NCBI GenBank assembly: GCA_031290955.1
Contig: JAISLJ010000146.1
Span: 1 to 33,471, forward strand
Direction: 5' to 3'
Length of the DNA: 33,471 bases
Source: Zoogloeaceae bacterium
GTDB taxonomy: Bacteria; Pseudomonadota; Gammaproteobacteria; Burkholderiales; Rhodocyclaceae
Shown here: positions 22,645 to 30,769 of the stretch, in pieces
Layout of the letters: every line of letters starts with the position of its first letter
Numbering within the stretch: position 1 is the first letter of the stretch
The notes under the pieces: model-generated
Databases searched by the model: none
Told to the model about the DNA's origin: nothing
What the model saw: only the letters and a program-made list of their open reading frames with translations
Position numbers and translations under genes: made by a program

Positions 22645-23906
22645 GGCGCGTTTCTCTCAAAGAAGGCGCGGGTCTGGAAGACCTGCGTGGAAAAGGTGCT
22701 CCCTTGCCAGCACAGGAGGCGCTTTACGGCGAGATCAAAATAGAGGGCGTTGTATTCGCGCAGCCGGAGAAGGTCCGCAAGGGCTTCCCAGGGCAGGAAA
22801 CCGTGGGCGGCGAGCGCGGCAGGCGAGACAATGGGCAGGATGCCCGGCAGGGGATAATCGGAGCCGTTCAGGAGGCGGGGATGCCAATCGCGGCGCTCCA
22901 GCAGCGTGCGGAGGATTCCCGGCTTGCGGTTCCGGAGCGTGAGGGCGGAGATATCCCCGAAGAGGCGGCCCCGCCATGCCTCTTCCTCCATGAGCCGGGC
23001 AAAGAGCGTGAAACTGGCGCAGCGTTTGCCGGGATGATCCAGGTCTTCATCCTTGCCCGTGCTGGCGCAATGCGCCACCACCACCCGCACTCCGGCTTCC
23101 AGGGCGCGGCGCAGGCGCAGGGGATTGCCGTAATGCTCGAAATGCGCCCCCTGCACGGCCCGCTCGCTGCCGCAGTGGCTGATGAGCGGCAGATCAAGTC
23201 GGGCAAGCGCCCGGTAGAAGGCGTCGCAGGCGGGCGCGGCGGGATCGATGTTCTGCGCCGCCGGGAGCCATTTGACGGCCTTTGCGCCCTGCGCGGCGGC
23301 GGCTTCCAGCCGGTCAAGGGCGTCGGGACGATGCGGGTGGATGGAAGCCGCCCACGCAAAACATTCCGGATGCACGGCGGCTACCTGGCGGGCGTAGTCG
23401 TCCGGCACGTAGAAGGTGCTGTGTTCCGGCTGCGGCGCGCCGTGCGCGTCGTGCGGCCAGTCAAAGGCAAAGAGGAGGAGCTTGGCCCCTTTCAGTTCCT
23501 GGGTGAGCGCGCGCAAGCGCCGGACATAGTTTTCATCCACCGAACCGGGCGAACCGCTGACGCAACCCGCGTTCAAATAAAACAGGCGCTGGAGATAGAG
23601 CACAGGATGCCAGGGCGACAGGAGTTTTTCACCCACCTGCGCGCCGCTATCGCCATCGCCGACACCCGCCAGATGCACGTGCATATCCCAGACTTCCTGC
23701 GGCTCCAGCCCCTGCCAAACCTGGGCAAGCCAGGGACTGTGCCGCAGATCCTCGGGCAAACCTTCCCGGCACGGGTTGCGCAGGAAGGGGCGGAAGCGGG
23801 AACGCGCAGGGGAAACCATCCCGTTTCCGTTGCCGCCACGGCTTGCGCACGCCGTCATGATCGGCAGGGAGAGAATGGCGGACTGGAGAAGGGAACGACG
23901 CTTCAT
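22641..23906 (-). CDS. Amidohydrolase-family Tat lipoprotein
   Basis: The 421-aa product starts MKRRSLLQSAILSLPIMTAC: a twin-arginine motif followed by a lipobox with Cys20, which suggests folded export and lipid anchoring. The catalytic part is an amidohydrolase-2-type TIM barrel: DMHVHLAG (74-81) has the metal-binding HxH, AVKWLP and ISHCGSE supply the next ligands, VVVAHCAS follows, and NGSDYPLPG carries the final Asp. The substrate is unknown. It sits between aas and lplT with 4-bp overlaps on both sides. That placement suggests a part in envelope lipid turnover, perhaps acting on a released head group or acyl derivative, but this is inference from context only. Confidence 0.85.
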   Translation of the reverse strand: MKRRSLLQSAILSLPIMTACASRGGNGNGMVSPARSRFRPFLRNPCREGLPEDLRHSPWLAQVWQGLEPQEVWDMHVHLAGVGDGDSGAQVGEKLLSPWHPVLYLQRLFYLNAGCVSGSPGSVDENYVRRLRALTQELKGAKLLLFAFDWPHDAHGAPQPEHSTFYVPDDYARQVAAVHPECFAWAASIHPHRPDALDRLEAAAAQGAKAVKWLPAAQNIDPAAPACDAFYRALARLDLPLISHCGSERAVQGAHFEHYGNPLRLRRALEAGVRVVVAHCASTGKDEDLDHPGKRCASFTLFARLMEEEAWRGRLFGDISALTLRNRKPGILRTLLERRDWHPRLLNGSDYPLPGILPIVSPAALAAHGFLPWEALADLLRLREYNALYFDLAVKRLLCWQGSTFSTQVFQTRAFFERNAP

Positions 23907-26071
23907 GGCGCGATTTCCAGGCTGCGTTTCAGGGCGACGTAATCGGTCTTGCCCGTGCCCAGCAAGGGCAGCGCGGCGAGATGCACAATCTTGCGGGGGA
24001 CCATGAGTTCCGGCAAACCGGCGCGTCTGGCTTCGGTTTGCAGGTGTTCGCGTTTGAGGGCGGCGTTGGTGGTAAACAGTACCAGCGCCTCGCCGCGCCG
24101 GGAATCGGCCTGGCTCACCACTGCGTGTCCACCTTCCGGAACGGCGGCGCGGGCGAGGGCTTCCACGCTCTCCAGGCTCACCATTTCCCCGGCAATCTTG
24201 GCAAAGCGCCGCACCCGCCCGACCAGGCGCAAAAAGCCATCATCATCGATATCGGCGATGTCGCCGGTTGCGTACCAGCCCGGCCCGTTCTCTGTTTTCG
24301 GAGTTTCCAGCACACCGGGCCGTTCGTAGCGCAGATAGCCGTTCATGAGGTTGGGGCCGCGCACATGCAGCTCACCGCCCCGTTCAATGCCGGGCACTGC
24401 CTGCAAGCGCCATTCGATGCCGGGCAGCGGTTGTCCCACCGTGCCGCTGCGGAAGGCCATCGGCGTATTCACGGCGATGACCGGAGCGGTTTCCGTCGCG
24501 CCATAGCCTTCGAGGATACGCAGGCCGAATTTCTCGAACCACTGCTCGCGCACGGTATCCGCGAGTTTCTCCGCCCCCGCGACCACGTAGCGCAAGCGAT
24601 AGAAATCATAGGGATGGGCGAAGCGGGCATAGTTGCCCAGAAAGGTGCTGGTGCCGAAGAGCACCGTGCAGCCGCGCTCATAGGCAAGTTCGGGAATCAC
24701 CCGGTAGTGGAGGGGCGATGGATAGAGGAACAGCCCCGCGCCGGTAAGAAGCGGCAGGAAGGTTCCCGCCGTCAGGCCAAAGGAGTGGAAGATGGGCAGC
24801 ACGTTCAACACCCGGTCTTCAGGATTGAAATCGATCACGGCGCGAATCTGGGCGATGTTGGCGAGAATCGCCCGGTGTGAGAGCACGACGCCCTTGGGCT
24901 TCCCTTCGGAGCCGGAAGTAAAGAGCACAACGGCATCGTCCTCCGGCGCGGCGGCAATCTCTGCGTGGCGCGGAAAACACAAGGCGGCGAGAATCCAGAG
25001 GCGATCCAGAAAGCGCATTTCGTCGCGCAGGGTTTCCAGGTAGATGACTTGCTCAATTCCTTCGAGGGCGGCGACTTTTTCCGTGAGCCGCGCCTGCTCA
25101 AGGAAGGCGCGGGAAGTGACAAGGGTGCGAATCTGCGCCGCCGTGCAGGCCACCTGCATGCCTTCCGTGCCCGCGGTGTAGTTGAGCATGGCCGGGACAC
25201 GCCGCAGCGCGGTCAATCCCAGGAACAGCCCGACCGTGGGCGCGATGTTGGGCAGGAGGATGCCCACCCGCTCATCGGGCCGTGTCTTTTTGCTGACGAG
25301 CCGCCCCAGAGCCAGGGCCATCTTGAGGATATCCTGGTAACGCAGTTCCACCTGCTTCATGTCCTCCAACACGTGGCGACCGCGCCCGAACCGGGCGATG
25401 GCGTCACAGAAGTGGCTGTAGATCGTCTTCTCCGGCAAGGCGGAAAACAGCATTTCCTGCATCAGGCGGCGCAGGGCCTCGCCCGCCTTGCGTCGTCGGG
25501 CGCGCGCCGTGGGCGCGGCGGCAGGGGCAAGGCGCGTGAGGGGCAAAAGCGTGAGCGTGATGCGCGGAAACAGTCGCCGTGGTTGCCGGGCGGGCGAAAG
25601 GCGGGAAAAGTAACTGCGCGAAGGACCATCCAGCCGCACCGGCAGAAGCGTCGCTCCGGTGCGGGCAGCCACGAAGGCCGGACCTTCATAGACTTTCATC
25701 AGGCTGCCGGTGCGCGTGATTCGTCCTTCCGGGAAGATCACCACCGGGCGACCGGATTTCAAAAGGCGGATCACGGTCTTCATCGCCATCGGGTTGGAAG
25801 GATCAACGGTCAGATAATCGGCAAGACGCAGGAAGAGCCGGAACACCGGGTTCTTCACCGCTTCCGTGTGCACCACGAACACCGGGCGCGGAATGGGCAG
25901 GAAAAGCCCCAGGAGCAAGCCATCCAGAAAGGATTCGTGGTTGGCGATCACGAGCAGCGGCTGCACACGGTAATCCTCCCCGCCGCCCCGGACTTCGATG
26001 CGAAAAAGAAGACGAGCGAGAAACCGGAGCAGGACACAGAGGCCGGATTTGAAGGTTGACATCATAATCAT
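23903..26071 (-). CDS. aas: Bifunctional acyltransferase / acyl-ACP synthetase (Aas type)
   Basis: Aas reacylates 2-acyl-glycerophosphoethanolamine using fatty acids it activates on ACP. The 722-aa protein (E. coli Aas has 719) has both parts: an N-terminal PlsC-like acyltransferase with NHESFLD (44-50, HX4D) and FPEGR (113-117), and a C-terminal AMP-binding ligase with FTSGSEGKPKG (384-394), YGATETAPV, YATGDIADID and GTGKTDY. Start 26071 is one of several close Met codons (26071, 26065, 26062); GAAG lies just upstream. Translation probably follows arsR, whose stop is 29 bp away. The stop overlaps the amidohydrolase start. Together with LplT this is the lysophospholipid repair pair, here with an extra gene between. 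Confidence 0.9.
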   Translation of the reverse strand: MIMMSTFKSGLCVLLRFLARLLFRIEVRGGGEDYRVQPLLVIANHESFLDGLLLGLFLPIPRPVFVVHTEAVKNPVFRLFLRLADYLTVDPSNPMAMKTVIRLLKSGRPVVIFPEGRITRTGSLMKVYEGPAFVAARTGATLLPVRLDGPSRSYFSRLSPARQPRRLFPRITLTLLPLTRLAPAAAPTARARRRKAGEALRRLMQEMLFSALPEKTIYSHFCDAIARFGRGRHVLEDMKQVELRYQDILKMALALGRLVSKKTRPDERVGILLPNIAPTVGLFLGLTALRRVPAMLNYTAGTEGMQVACTAAQIRTLVTSRAFLEQARLTEKVAALEGIEQVIYLETLRDEMRFLDRLWILAALCFPRHAEIAAAPEDDAVVLFTSGSEGKPKGVVLSHRAILANIAQIRAVIDFNPEDRVLNVLPIFHSFGLTAGTFLPLLTGAGLFLYPSPLHYRVIPELAYERGCTVLFGTSTFLGNYARFAHPYDFYRLRYVVAGAEKLADTVREQWFEKFGLRILEGYGATETAPVIAVNTPMAFRSGTVGQPLPGIEWRLQAVPGIERGGELHVRGPNLMNGYLRYERPGVLETPKTENGPGWYATGDIADIDDDGFLRLVGRVRRFAKIAGEMVSLESVEALARAAVPEGGHAVVSQADSRRGEALVLFTTNAALKREHLQTEARRAGLPELMVPRKIVHLAALPLLGTGKTDYVALKRSLEIAP

Positions 26072-26100
26072 GATCTTCGTTGTGTTGGTCGAAAAAAATT

Positions 26101-26412
26101 TCAGCAATACTCGCGCAGGTAATCGAGCACGCTTGCGAGCGTGCTTTCAAGCCAATCGCGGTTGATCCAGAACCAGACTTCCTTGCCGATCTTCTCCGAT
26201 TGCAAGACGCCTGCCTCGCGCAAGATGGCGAGGTGATGGGAAACCGTGGAGCGAGTCAGCGTCGAAACGGCGGCGATCTGCCCCACATTGAGGCGCTCGC
26301 CGCGCTCGAACAAGAGCAGGATGCGCTGCCGATGCTCATCCCCCAAGGCCGTGAAGACTTGGGCAACAGGCTGCCAGGCAGGCGGAATGGCACGGGTATA
26401 GTCGGTTCTCAT
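26101..26412 (-). CDS. ArsR-family winged-helix transcription regulator
   Basis: The 103-aa protein is a compact ArsR/SmtB-type repressor: ALGDEHRQRILLLFERGERLNVGQIAA opens the winged helix, and STLTRSTVSHHLAILREAGVLQSEKIGKEVWFWIN is the recognition helix and wing. No ELCVCDL metal box is present; the only Cys is the last residue, so metal sensing is unlikely. Start 26412 (MRTDYTRAIPP) is chosen because the frame upstream runs over the promoter. It heads the arsR-aas-amidohydrolase-lplT set on the same strand and, with a palindrome over its own -10 box, is probably an autorepressor of that operon. The ligand is unknown; fatty acid or lipid stress is a guess. Confidence 0.88.
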   Translation of the reverse strand: MRTDYTRAIPPAWQPVAQVFTALGDEHRQRILLLFERGERLNVGQIAAVSTLTRSTVSHHLAILREAGVLQSEKIGKEVWFWINRDWLESTLASVLDYLREYC

Positions 26413-26414
26413 GT

Positions 26415-26448
26415 CGATAATCTTAGATATATCGTTGCGTTTTGTCAA
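26415..26448 (-). promoter_or_regulatory. arsR promoter with overlapping palindromic operator; leaderless start
   Basis: On the minus strand a perfect TTGACA (26448-26443) is 17 bp from TAAGAT (26425-26420). Only 7 nt separate the -10 from the ATG at 26412, so the mRNA should begin at or next to the start codon. The near-palindrome CGATATATCT-A-AGATTATCG (26434-26415), imperfect by one base, covers the -10. This is where an ArsR-type repressor would bind. Confidence 0.72.
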
Positions 26449-26505
26449 GGGGGCAGGAGTCAGGAGACAGGGATCGGGAGGTAGGTGTTCCGTTCCTCTC
26501 CCCTT

Positions 26506-26541
26506 GTGCTGGTGTACCGCCCCTCAGCGATACACCAGCAC
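26506..26541 (-). terminator. Hairpin spanning the uspA stop codon
   Basis: GTGCTGGTGTA (26506-26516) and TACACCAGCAC (26531-26541) are exact inverse complements with a 14-nt loop. The stop codon of uspA (26524) is in the loop and one arm is coding. No T-tract follows, so it is more likely an mRNA 3'-end stem than a full terminator. Confidence 0.45.
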
Positions 26542-26967
26542 CGGAATCTTTGAATGCGTGAGTACCTTGTTGGTTTCGCTGCCCAGCAAGAGGCCGCTGA
26601 TGCCGCGGCGACCGTGCGAGGCCATGAAGATGAGGTCACAGCCATTTTCCTCGGCGCTCTGGATGATGGCCTCGTAGGGTACGTCGCTGACCCGGCTCGT
26701 GGTCCGGCATTCCACGCCGGCCTCCTGGAATTCGGCTCGCGCGACCGCAAGGATGCGTTCGGATTCTTCCTCGCTTTTCCGGCGATGGATTTCCGGCGAG
26801 ATCGGGTCGATCAACGCGCCCTCGCCCATGAATTGCACCGGGTAATCCGCCCGGGCATAAAACACCGTGACGCGCGCGCCGCATTCCCGCGCGAACTGCG
26901 CGGCGCGGCGCACCGTGTCCCGGGAAAGCTGCGAGCCATCCGTGGGGACAAGAAGATGCTTGAACAT
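26524..26967 (-). CDS. Universal stress protein, UspA family
   Basis: A 147-aa single-domain Usp with the ATP-binding type of fold. MFKHLLVPTDGSQLS (1-15) supplies the nucleotide-binding Asp and strand 1, and the C-terminal loop MASHGRRGISGLLLGSETNKVL matches the G-2X-G-9X-G-[ST] pattern with Ala in place of the first Gly, a frequent variant. Such proteins bind ATP and adjust survival under stress or low oxygen; the specific role is unknown. Start 26967 is set by the conserved MFKHLL; AGGAGG and AAGGA lie upstream. It faces away from phaC across a 119-bp gap. Confidence 0.92.
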   Translation of the reverse strand: MFKHLLVPTDGSQLSRDTVRRAAQFARECGARVTVFYARADYPVQFMGEGALIDPISPEIHRRKSEEESERILAVARAEFQEAGVECRTTSRVSDVPYEAIIQSAEENGCDLIFMASHGRRGISGLLLGSETNKVLTHSKIPVLVYR

Positions 26968-27054
26968 GGTCCTTTGCCTCCTGTCTGTTGTACACCGTGC
27001 CATCCTACCCTAGCCTGCTCCGAAATCAAGCTGTTTGTCGTCCCCCGGCTGTGG

Positions 27055-27060
27055 TATAAA
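27055..27060 (+). promoter_or_regulatory. -10 box (TATAAA) of phaC
   Basis: TATAAA at 27055-27060, 26 bp before the phaC start, is a good -10 candidate. No matching -35 is found at 16-18 bp; the C-rich spacer (TCCCCCGG) suggests a weak or activated promoter. Confidence 0.35.
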
Positions 27061-27086
27061 GGCGTTTTCCTCTGGGAGAAGTATCC

Positions 27087-28841
27087 ATGACCGCGAACAT
27101 CCCCTCCTCGAAAGACCATCAGGGCTTCGACCTTGATACGCCCACCCCCCTTGAATCCGTGTTCAAGAACGCGAGCAACAAGCTCGATCCCTTTGGCGTC
27201 ATGACCTCCATGATCAACGCCCATGTGGCGTGGATCATGCACCCGCAGGAACTGCGCCGCGCCATGGCTTCCCTTTCCGGCGACCTGCTCGCCCTGCAAA
27301 CGCACATCGCCCGCCGCGCCATCGGCATTCCTTCGGCAGATGTGATCCACCCTCACCCGGATGACGCCCGTTTCGCCGATGCAGCCTGGAGCGAATCGCC
27401 CACCTGGGACATCATCAAGGAATGGTATCTCGCCTTCACCCACCGTCTCCAGGACATGTACTTCGAGACACCCGGCCTCTCGGACAAGGAAAGACGCCGC
27501 GCCGCCTTCTGGCTGCGCAAATGGCTGAACGCCGTCGCCCCCACCAACTTCTTCTGGACGAACCCCGTCGCGTTGCGCAAATACGTGGAATCGAACGGCG
27601 AGAGCCTTGTGAATGGCTGGCGCAATTTCTTCCGCGATGCCGAGGCCAAGAACATCCTGATGGTGGATCCGGACGCCTTCCAGGTCGGCAAGGATCTCGC
27701 CACCACGCCGGGCAAGGTGGTCTTCAGGAACCGTCTCCTCGAAATCATCCACTACGAGCCGACAACCGCGCAGGTGCATGCCACCCCGATCCTCATCATT
27801 ACGCCCTGGATCAACAAGTACTACATTCTTGACCTGAACGCCAAGAAGAGCCTCGTGAAATACCTGGTCGACCAGGGCTTCTCCGTCTTCATCACAAGCT
27901 GGAAGAATCCCACGGCGGAAATGTCCAACGTCACCTTTGACGATTACCTGCGCGAAGGCGTTGCCCTGTCTGTGGATACGGTGCTGGATTTTGCCCAGGC
28001 GCCCAAGCTGCATCTGGTTGGCTACTGTATCGGCGGCACACTGGTTTCCGCCTACATGGCCTGGGCGAACAAGCGTTATGGCGCGGACAAGACGCCAGTG
28101 GCCGACTGGACGCTCTTCACCACCCTCACCAATTTCTCCAATCCGGGCGACATCGAAGTCTTCATTGACGAATTCAGCGTCAGCGCCCTGGAGGAATCCA
28201 TGGCGAAGAAGGGCTATCTGGATGGCAGCGAGATGGCTTCTTCCTTCCGCATGCTGCGCTCCAACAGCCTGATCTGGCACTACTGGGTGCACAGTTATCT
28301 CTATGGCGAATCCCTGCCGCCTTTCGATGTGTTGTTCTGGAACATGGACGCCACCCGTCTCCCCTACGCCATGCACAGTTTCTATCTGCGCGAGATGTAT
28401 CTCAAGAACAATCTCATCAAGCGCGACCACCTGACAATTGCGGGCGAACCCATCGACTTGCACCGGATCGTCCAGCCGCTCTACGCCGTCACGGCGAAAG
28501 ACGACCACATCGTTCCCTGGACGCAGAGCTACCGCATCCGCAAGTACCTGAGCGTGAAAGCGCCCGTGCGTTTCGTGCTCTCCACTTCCGGGCACATTCT
28601 GGGCATCGTCAATCCGCCGGTAAATCCGCCCAAGCGTTCGTTCTGGGCAGGCGACCCCCGCTACAACGAGCATTACGAGGATTGGCTGAAGCGCACCGAA
28701 AAAACTCCCGGCACCTGGTGGAGCGACTGGGTTTCCTGGCTCAAGTCCCGCGGCGACGAGCAAGTGAAAGCACTGCCCGCCGCAACCCAAAAATACCCGG
28801 CACTCGCAGACGCCCCCGGCATCTACGTCCTGGAAAAATAG
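27087..28841 (+). CDS. phaC: Class I poly(3-hydroxyalkanoate) synthase PhaC
   Basis: PhaC polymerises (R)-3-hydroxyacyl-CoA into PHA granules. At 584 aa it has the length of class I enzymes. The alpha/beta-hydrolase core shows the lipase-like box GYCIGG (312-317) with catalytic Cys314, the Asp in TAKDDHIVPW (469-478) and the general-base His503 in TSGHILGIVNPP. The N-terminal domain (about 1-200) with FWLRKWLNAVAPTNFFWTNP is the granule- and activity-related part typical of the family. Start 27087 has GGGAGA about 9 nt upstream. No phaA, phaB, phasin or phaR is next to it, so this may be a stand-alone or additional copy. Confidence 0.95.
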   Translation: MTANIPSSKDHQGFDLDTPTPLESVFKNASNKLDPFGVMTSMINAHVAWIMHPQELRRAMASLSGDLLALQTHIARRAIGIPSADVIHPHPDDARFADAAWSESPTWDIIKEWYLAFTHRLQDMYFETPGLSDKERRRAAFWLRKWLNAVAPTNFFWTNPVALRKYVESNGESLVNGWRNFFRDAEAKNILMVDPDAFQVGKDLATTPGKVVFRNRLLEIIHYEPTTAQVHATPILIITPWINKYYILDLNAKKSLVKYLVDQGFSVFITSWKNPTAEMSNVTFDDYLREGVALSVDTVLDFAQAPKLHLVGYCIGGTLVSAYMAWANKRYGADKTPVADWTLFTTLTNFSNPGDIEVFIDEFSVSALEESMAKKGYLDGSEMASSFRMLRSNSLIWHYWVHSYLYGESLPPFDVLFWNMDATRLPYAMHSFYLREMYLKNNLIKRDHLTIAGEPIDLHRIVQPLYAVTAKDDHIVPWTQSYRIRKYLSVKAPVRFVLSTSGHILGIVNPPVNPPKRSFWAGDPRYNEHYEDWLKRTEKTPGTWWSDWVSWLKSRGDEQVKALPAATQKYPALADAPGIYVLEK

Positions 28842-29038
28842 GTCTTGCAGACGGCGACTTTGCGGACGGCAATTTTCTCTTCCAACCGTTGATGCGCGCT
28901 TTCCCCTCGTCTCCTTGGGGAGGGCGGGCCTCTGCGCAGGGGCGGGAGAAGAGATTGTCTGCCGTCCGCAGGACCAGACTTGCTGTCCGCAGTACCTTAA
29001 TCTGTTATTCTTGTACGTCTTTCCTGATTTCCTTGCCG
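28842..29038. repeat. phaC downstream gap with inverted and tandem GC-rich repeats
   Basis: TGCGGACGGCA (28861-28871) is the exact inverse complement of TGCCGTCCGCA (28960-28970), and a related TTGCAGACGGCGA precedes it by one unit. GCTGTCCGCAG recurs near 28982. The long-range stem would enclose about 88 nt. No gene or T-tract terminator is visible, and the promoter of the next gene is not clear. Confidence 0.45.
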
Positions 29039-30232
29039 ATGCCTGTCTTGCCTCCCATTCTTTCTTCCCCGTTTCCCGCACTCAAAATCAAGGACAAATC
29101 CCTGTTGCCCATTGTTCAGGGTGGCATGGGCGTTGGCATTTCGGCGCACCGGCTGGCGGGGGCCGTGGCGGCGGAAAATGCCGTGGGCACTGTGGCGAGC
29201 ATCGATCTGCGCTGCCATCATCCCGATCTCATGGAAATGACCCGGCGTCTCAAGAACCGGGAAGCCAACAAGGCTGCCATCTGCAAGGCGAACAACATCG
29301 CGCTGGATCGGGAAATCAGGCAGGCGCGGCAAATCGCCCAGGGACGCGGGCTGGTCGCGGTAAATGTCATGCGCGCCATTTCCCAGTATCAGGAGCATGT
29401 TCGCCAATCCTGTGAATCCGGGGCTGAGGCCATCGTGGTGGGCGCGGGCCTGCCGCTGGATTTGCCGGATCTCACCACGGATTTTCCGCGCGTGGCGCTC
29501 CTGCCCATCCTCTCGGATGAGCGCGGCGTGCGTCTCATCCTGAAGAAGTGGATGCGCAAGGGCCGCCTGCCGGACGCCATTGTGATCGAACATCCCGCCT
29601 ACGCGGGCGGGCACTTGGGCGCGGCCCGGAAGGAAGATGTCGGCGACCACCGCTTCGATTTCGAGACCGTGATTCCCGGCGTCCTGCAAGCGTTCAAGGA
29701 TCTGGGGCTGGAATCGGAAAAGATTCCCCTGATTCCCGCAGGCGGACTGGGGCTGCACGACAAGGTGGCGCGAATGTTCGGGCTGGGCGCTGCCGCCGTC
29801 CAGGTGGGCACGGCCTTTGCCGTCACCGAGGAGGGGGATGCGCATCCGGAATTCAAGAAGGTGCTCATCGGCGCTGCCCGGGAAAAGATCGTCGAATTCA
29901 TGAGCTGCGCCGGCCTCCCTGCCCGCGCCGTGCTCACGCCCTGGCTCGAAAAATATCTTTCCCGCGAAAGCCATCTCATGAAGGCGGCGGAACAGCGGAG
30001 CCACCAATGCACGCTTGCCTGGGACTGCCTCGTTTCCTGCGGCCTGCGCGACGCAAACCCGAAGCACGGCCAATTCTGCATCGACAACCAACTCCTTGCC
30101 GCCGTGCGCGGCGACGTGGACAAGGGCCTCTTCTTCCGCGGCAAATCCGCCCTCCCTTTCGGCTCCGCCATCCGCCACGTCCGCGAACTGATCCAATACC
30201 TCCTCACAGGAGAAAAACCACAGCTTGCGTGA
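29039..30232 (+). CDS. Nitronate monooxygenase / NPD-type FMN enzyme
   Basis: The 397-aa TIM-barrel protein has the family's FMN elements: LPIVQGGMGVGISAHRLAGAVA (23-44) at the start, EHPAYAGGHLGA with the conserved AGGH-G loop, IPLIPAGGLGLHDKVARMFGLGAAAVQVGTAF for phosphate binding. Such enzymes oxidise nitronates or act as flavin-dependent reductases; the substrate here is not predictable. The C-terminal extension of about 90 residues, with Cys-containing text (HQCTLAWDCLVSCGL, GQFCIDNQLL), is longer than in simple enzymes of the group. Start 29039 (MPVLPPILSSPF) lacks a clear ribosome-binding site; the frame is open upstream into phaC but not as protein. Confidence 0.82.
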   Translation: MPVLPPILSSPFPALKIKDKSLLPIVQGGMGVGISAHRLAGAVAAENAVGTVASIDLRCHHPDLMEMTRRLKNREANKAAICKANNIALDREIRQARQIAQGRGLVAVNVMRAISQYQEHVRQSCESGAEAIVVGAGLPLDLPDLTTDFPRVALLPILSDERGVRLILKKWMRKGRLPDAIVIEHPAYAGGHLGAARKEDVGDHRFDFETVIPGVLQAFKDLGLESEKIPLIPAGGLGLHDKVARMFGLGAAAVQVGTAFAVTEEGDAHPEFKKVLIGAAREKIVEFMSCAGLPARAVLTPWLEKYLSRESHLMKAAEQRSHQCTLAWDCLVSCGLRDANPKHGQFCIDNQLLAAVRGDVDKGLFFRGKSALPFGSAIRHVRELIQYLLTGEKPQLA

Positions 30233-30332
30233 TCGGAAGAACGGAAGGTCGAAGAGAGAAGGTCAGCGGCGCTCCGCATGCTCTCCCCCAAGCGAGGGTA
30301 AGGATATGGGCGCGTTCGCGCCGAATGGTGGA
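30233..30332. other. Short gap before the second dispersed element
   Basis: About 100 bp with no gene, promoter or terminator that I can support. Confidence 0.3.
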
Positions 30333-30524
30333 TGTGGATTGCCGCGGGCCTTCGGCCCTCGCAATGACGAGAGTTTGGAGGTTTGGGACATTTCTGTGGG
30401 CGCTGGTTCCGTCATGGCGCGAAAGGAAGCGCGAAACGTCCCAACTCTCGTCATTGCGAGCGAAGCGCGGCAATCCATCGGCCTTCACCTGCGCGATGCC
30501 CTTCCCGTCCACACCGCCGCTTGC
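30333..30524 (+). repeat. Dispersed 192-bp element, copy 2
   Basis: Same orientation and length as 19974-20165, with about eight base differences. The ends GGATTGCCGCGGGCC...CTCGCAATGACGAGAG and CTCTCGTCATTGCGAGCG...GGCAATCC form the inverted repeat. Both copies lie in non-coding gaps after a plus-strand gene (DUF167; nitronate monooxygenase), so each may act on the 3' end of its mRNA. Confidence 0.75.
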
Positions 30525-30769
30525 CTTTCCCTCCCTCCGCTGTGTAGAACCCTATGCCTTCGGAGACAAGAGGATTGCGCGTAACAAAGGCGAACGGATC
30601 AATCATGGCGCGCCCAGCCCGCAGGCGCTCAACGAGAAAAAGTCACTGTCCGCCAGGACTGGATTTCCCACGAGGGCCTTGTCCCTCGCTTGCGGCGGAA
30701 CGGAACACCTCAGGGGGCGAGGGTTCCATTTGCGGTATTTTCCCGGAAGGCTCTCAGGGCTTCCTGCAT
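30525..30769. other. Gap between dispersed element and TPR gene
   Basis: About 245 bp without a convincing gene. GGAAGGC and GGCTTCC near 30747-30766 could form a weak stem past the TPR gene stop. Confidence 0.3.

Noticed and set aside
26811-29081. A 756-codon minus-strand frame over phaC.
   Set aside because: Antisense shadow of a PHA synthase with an intact catalytic triad.
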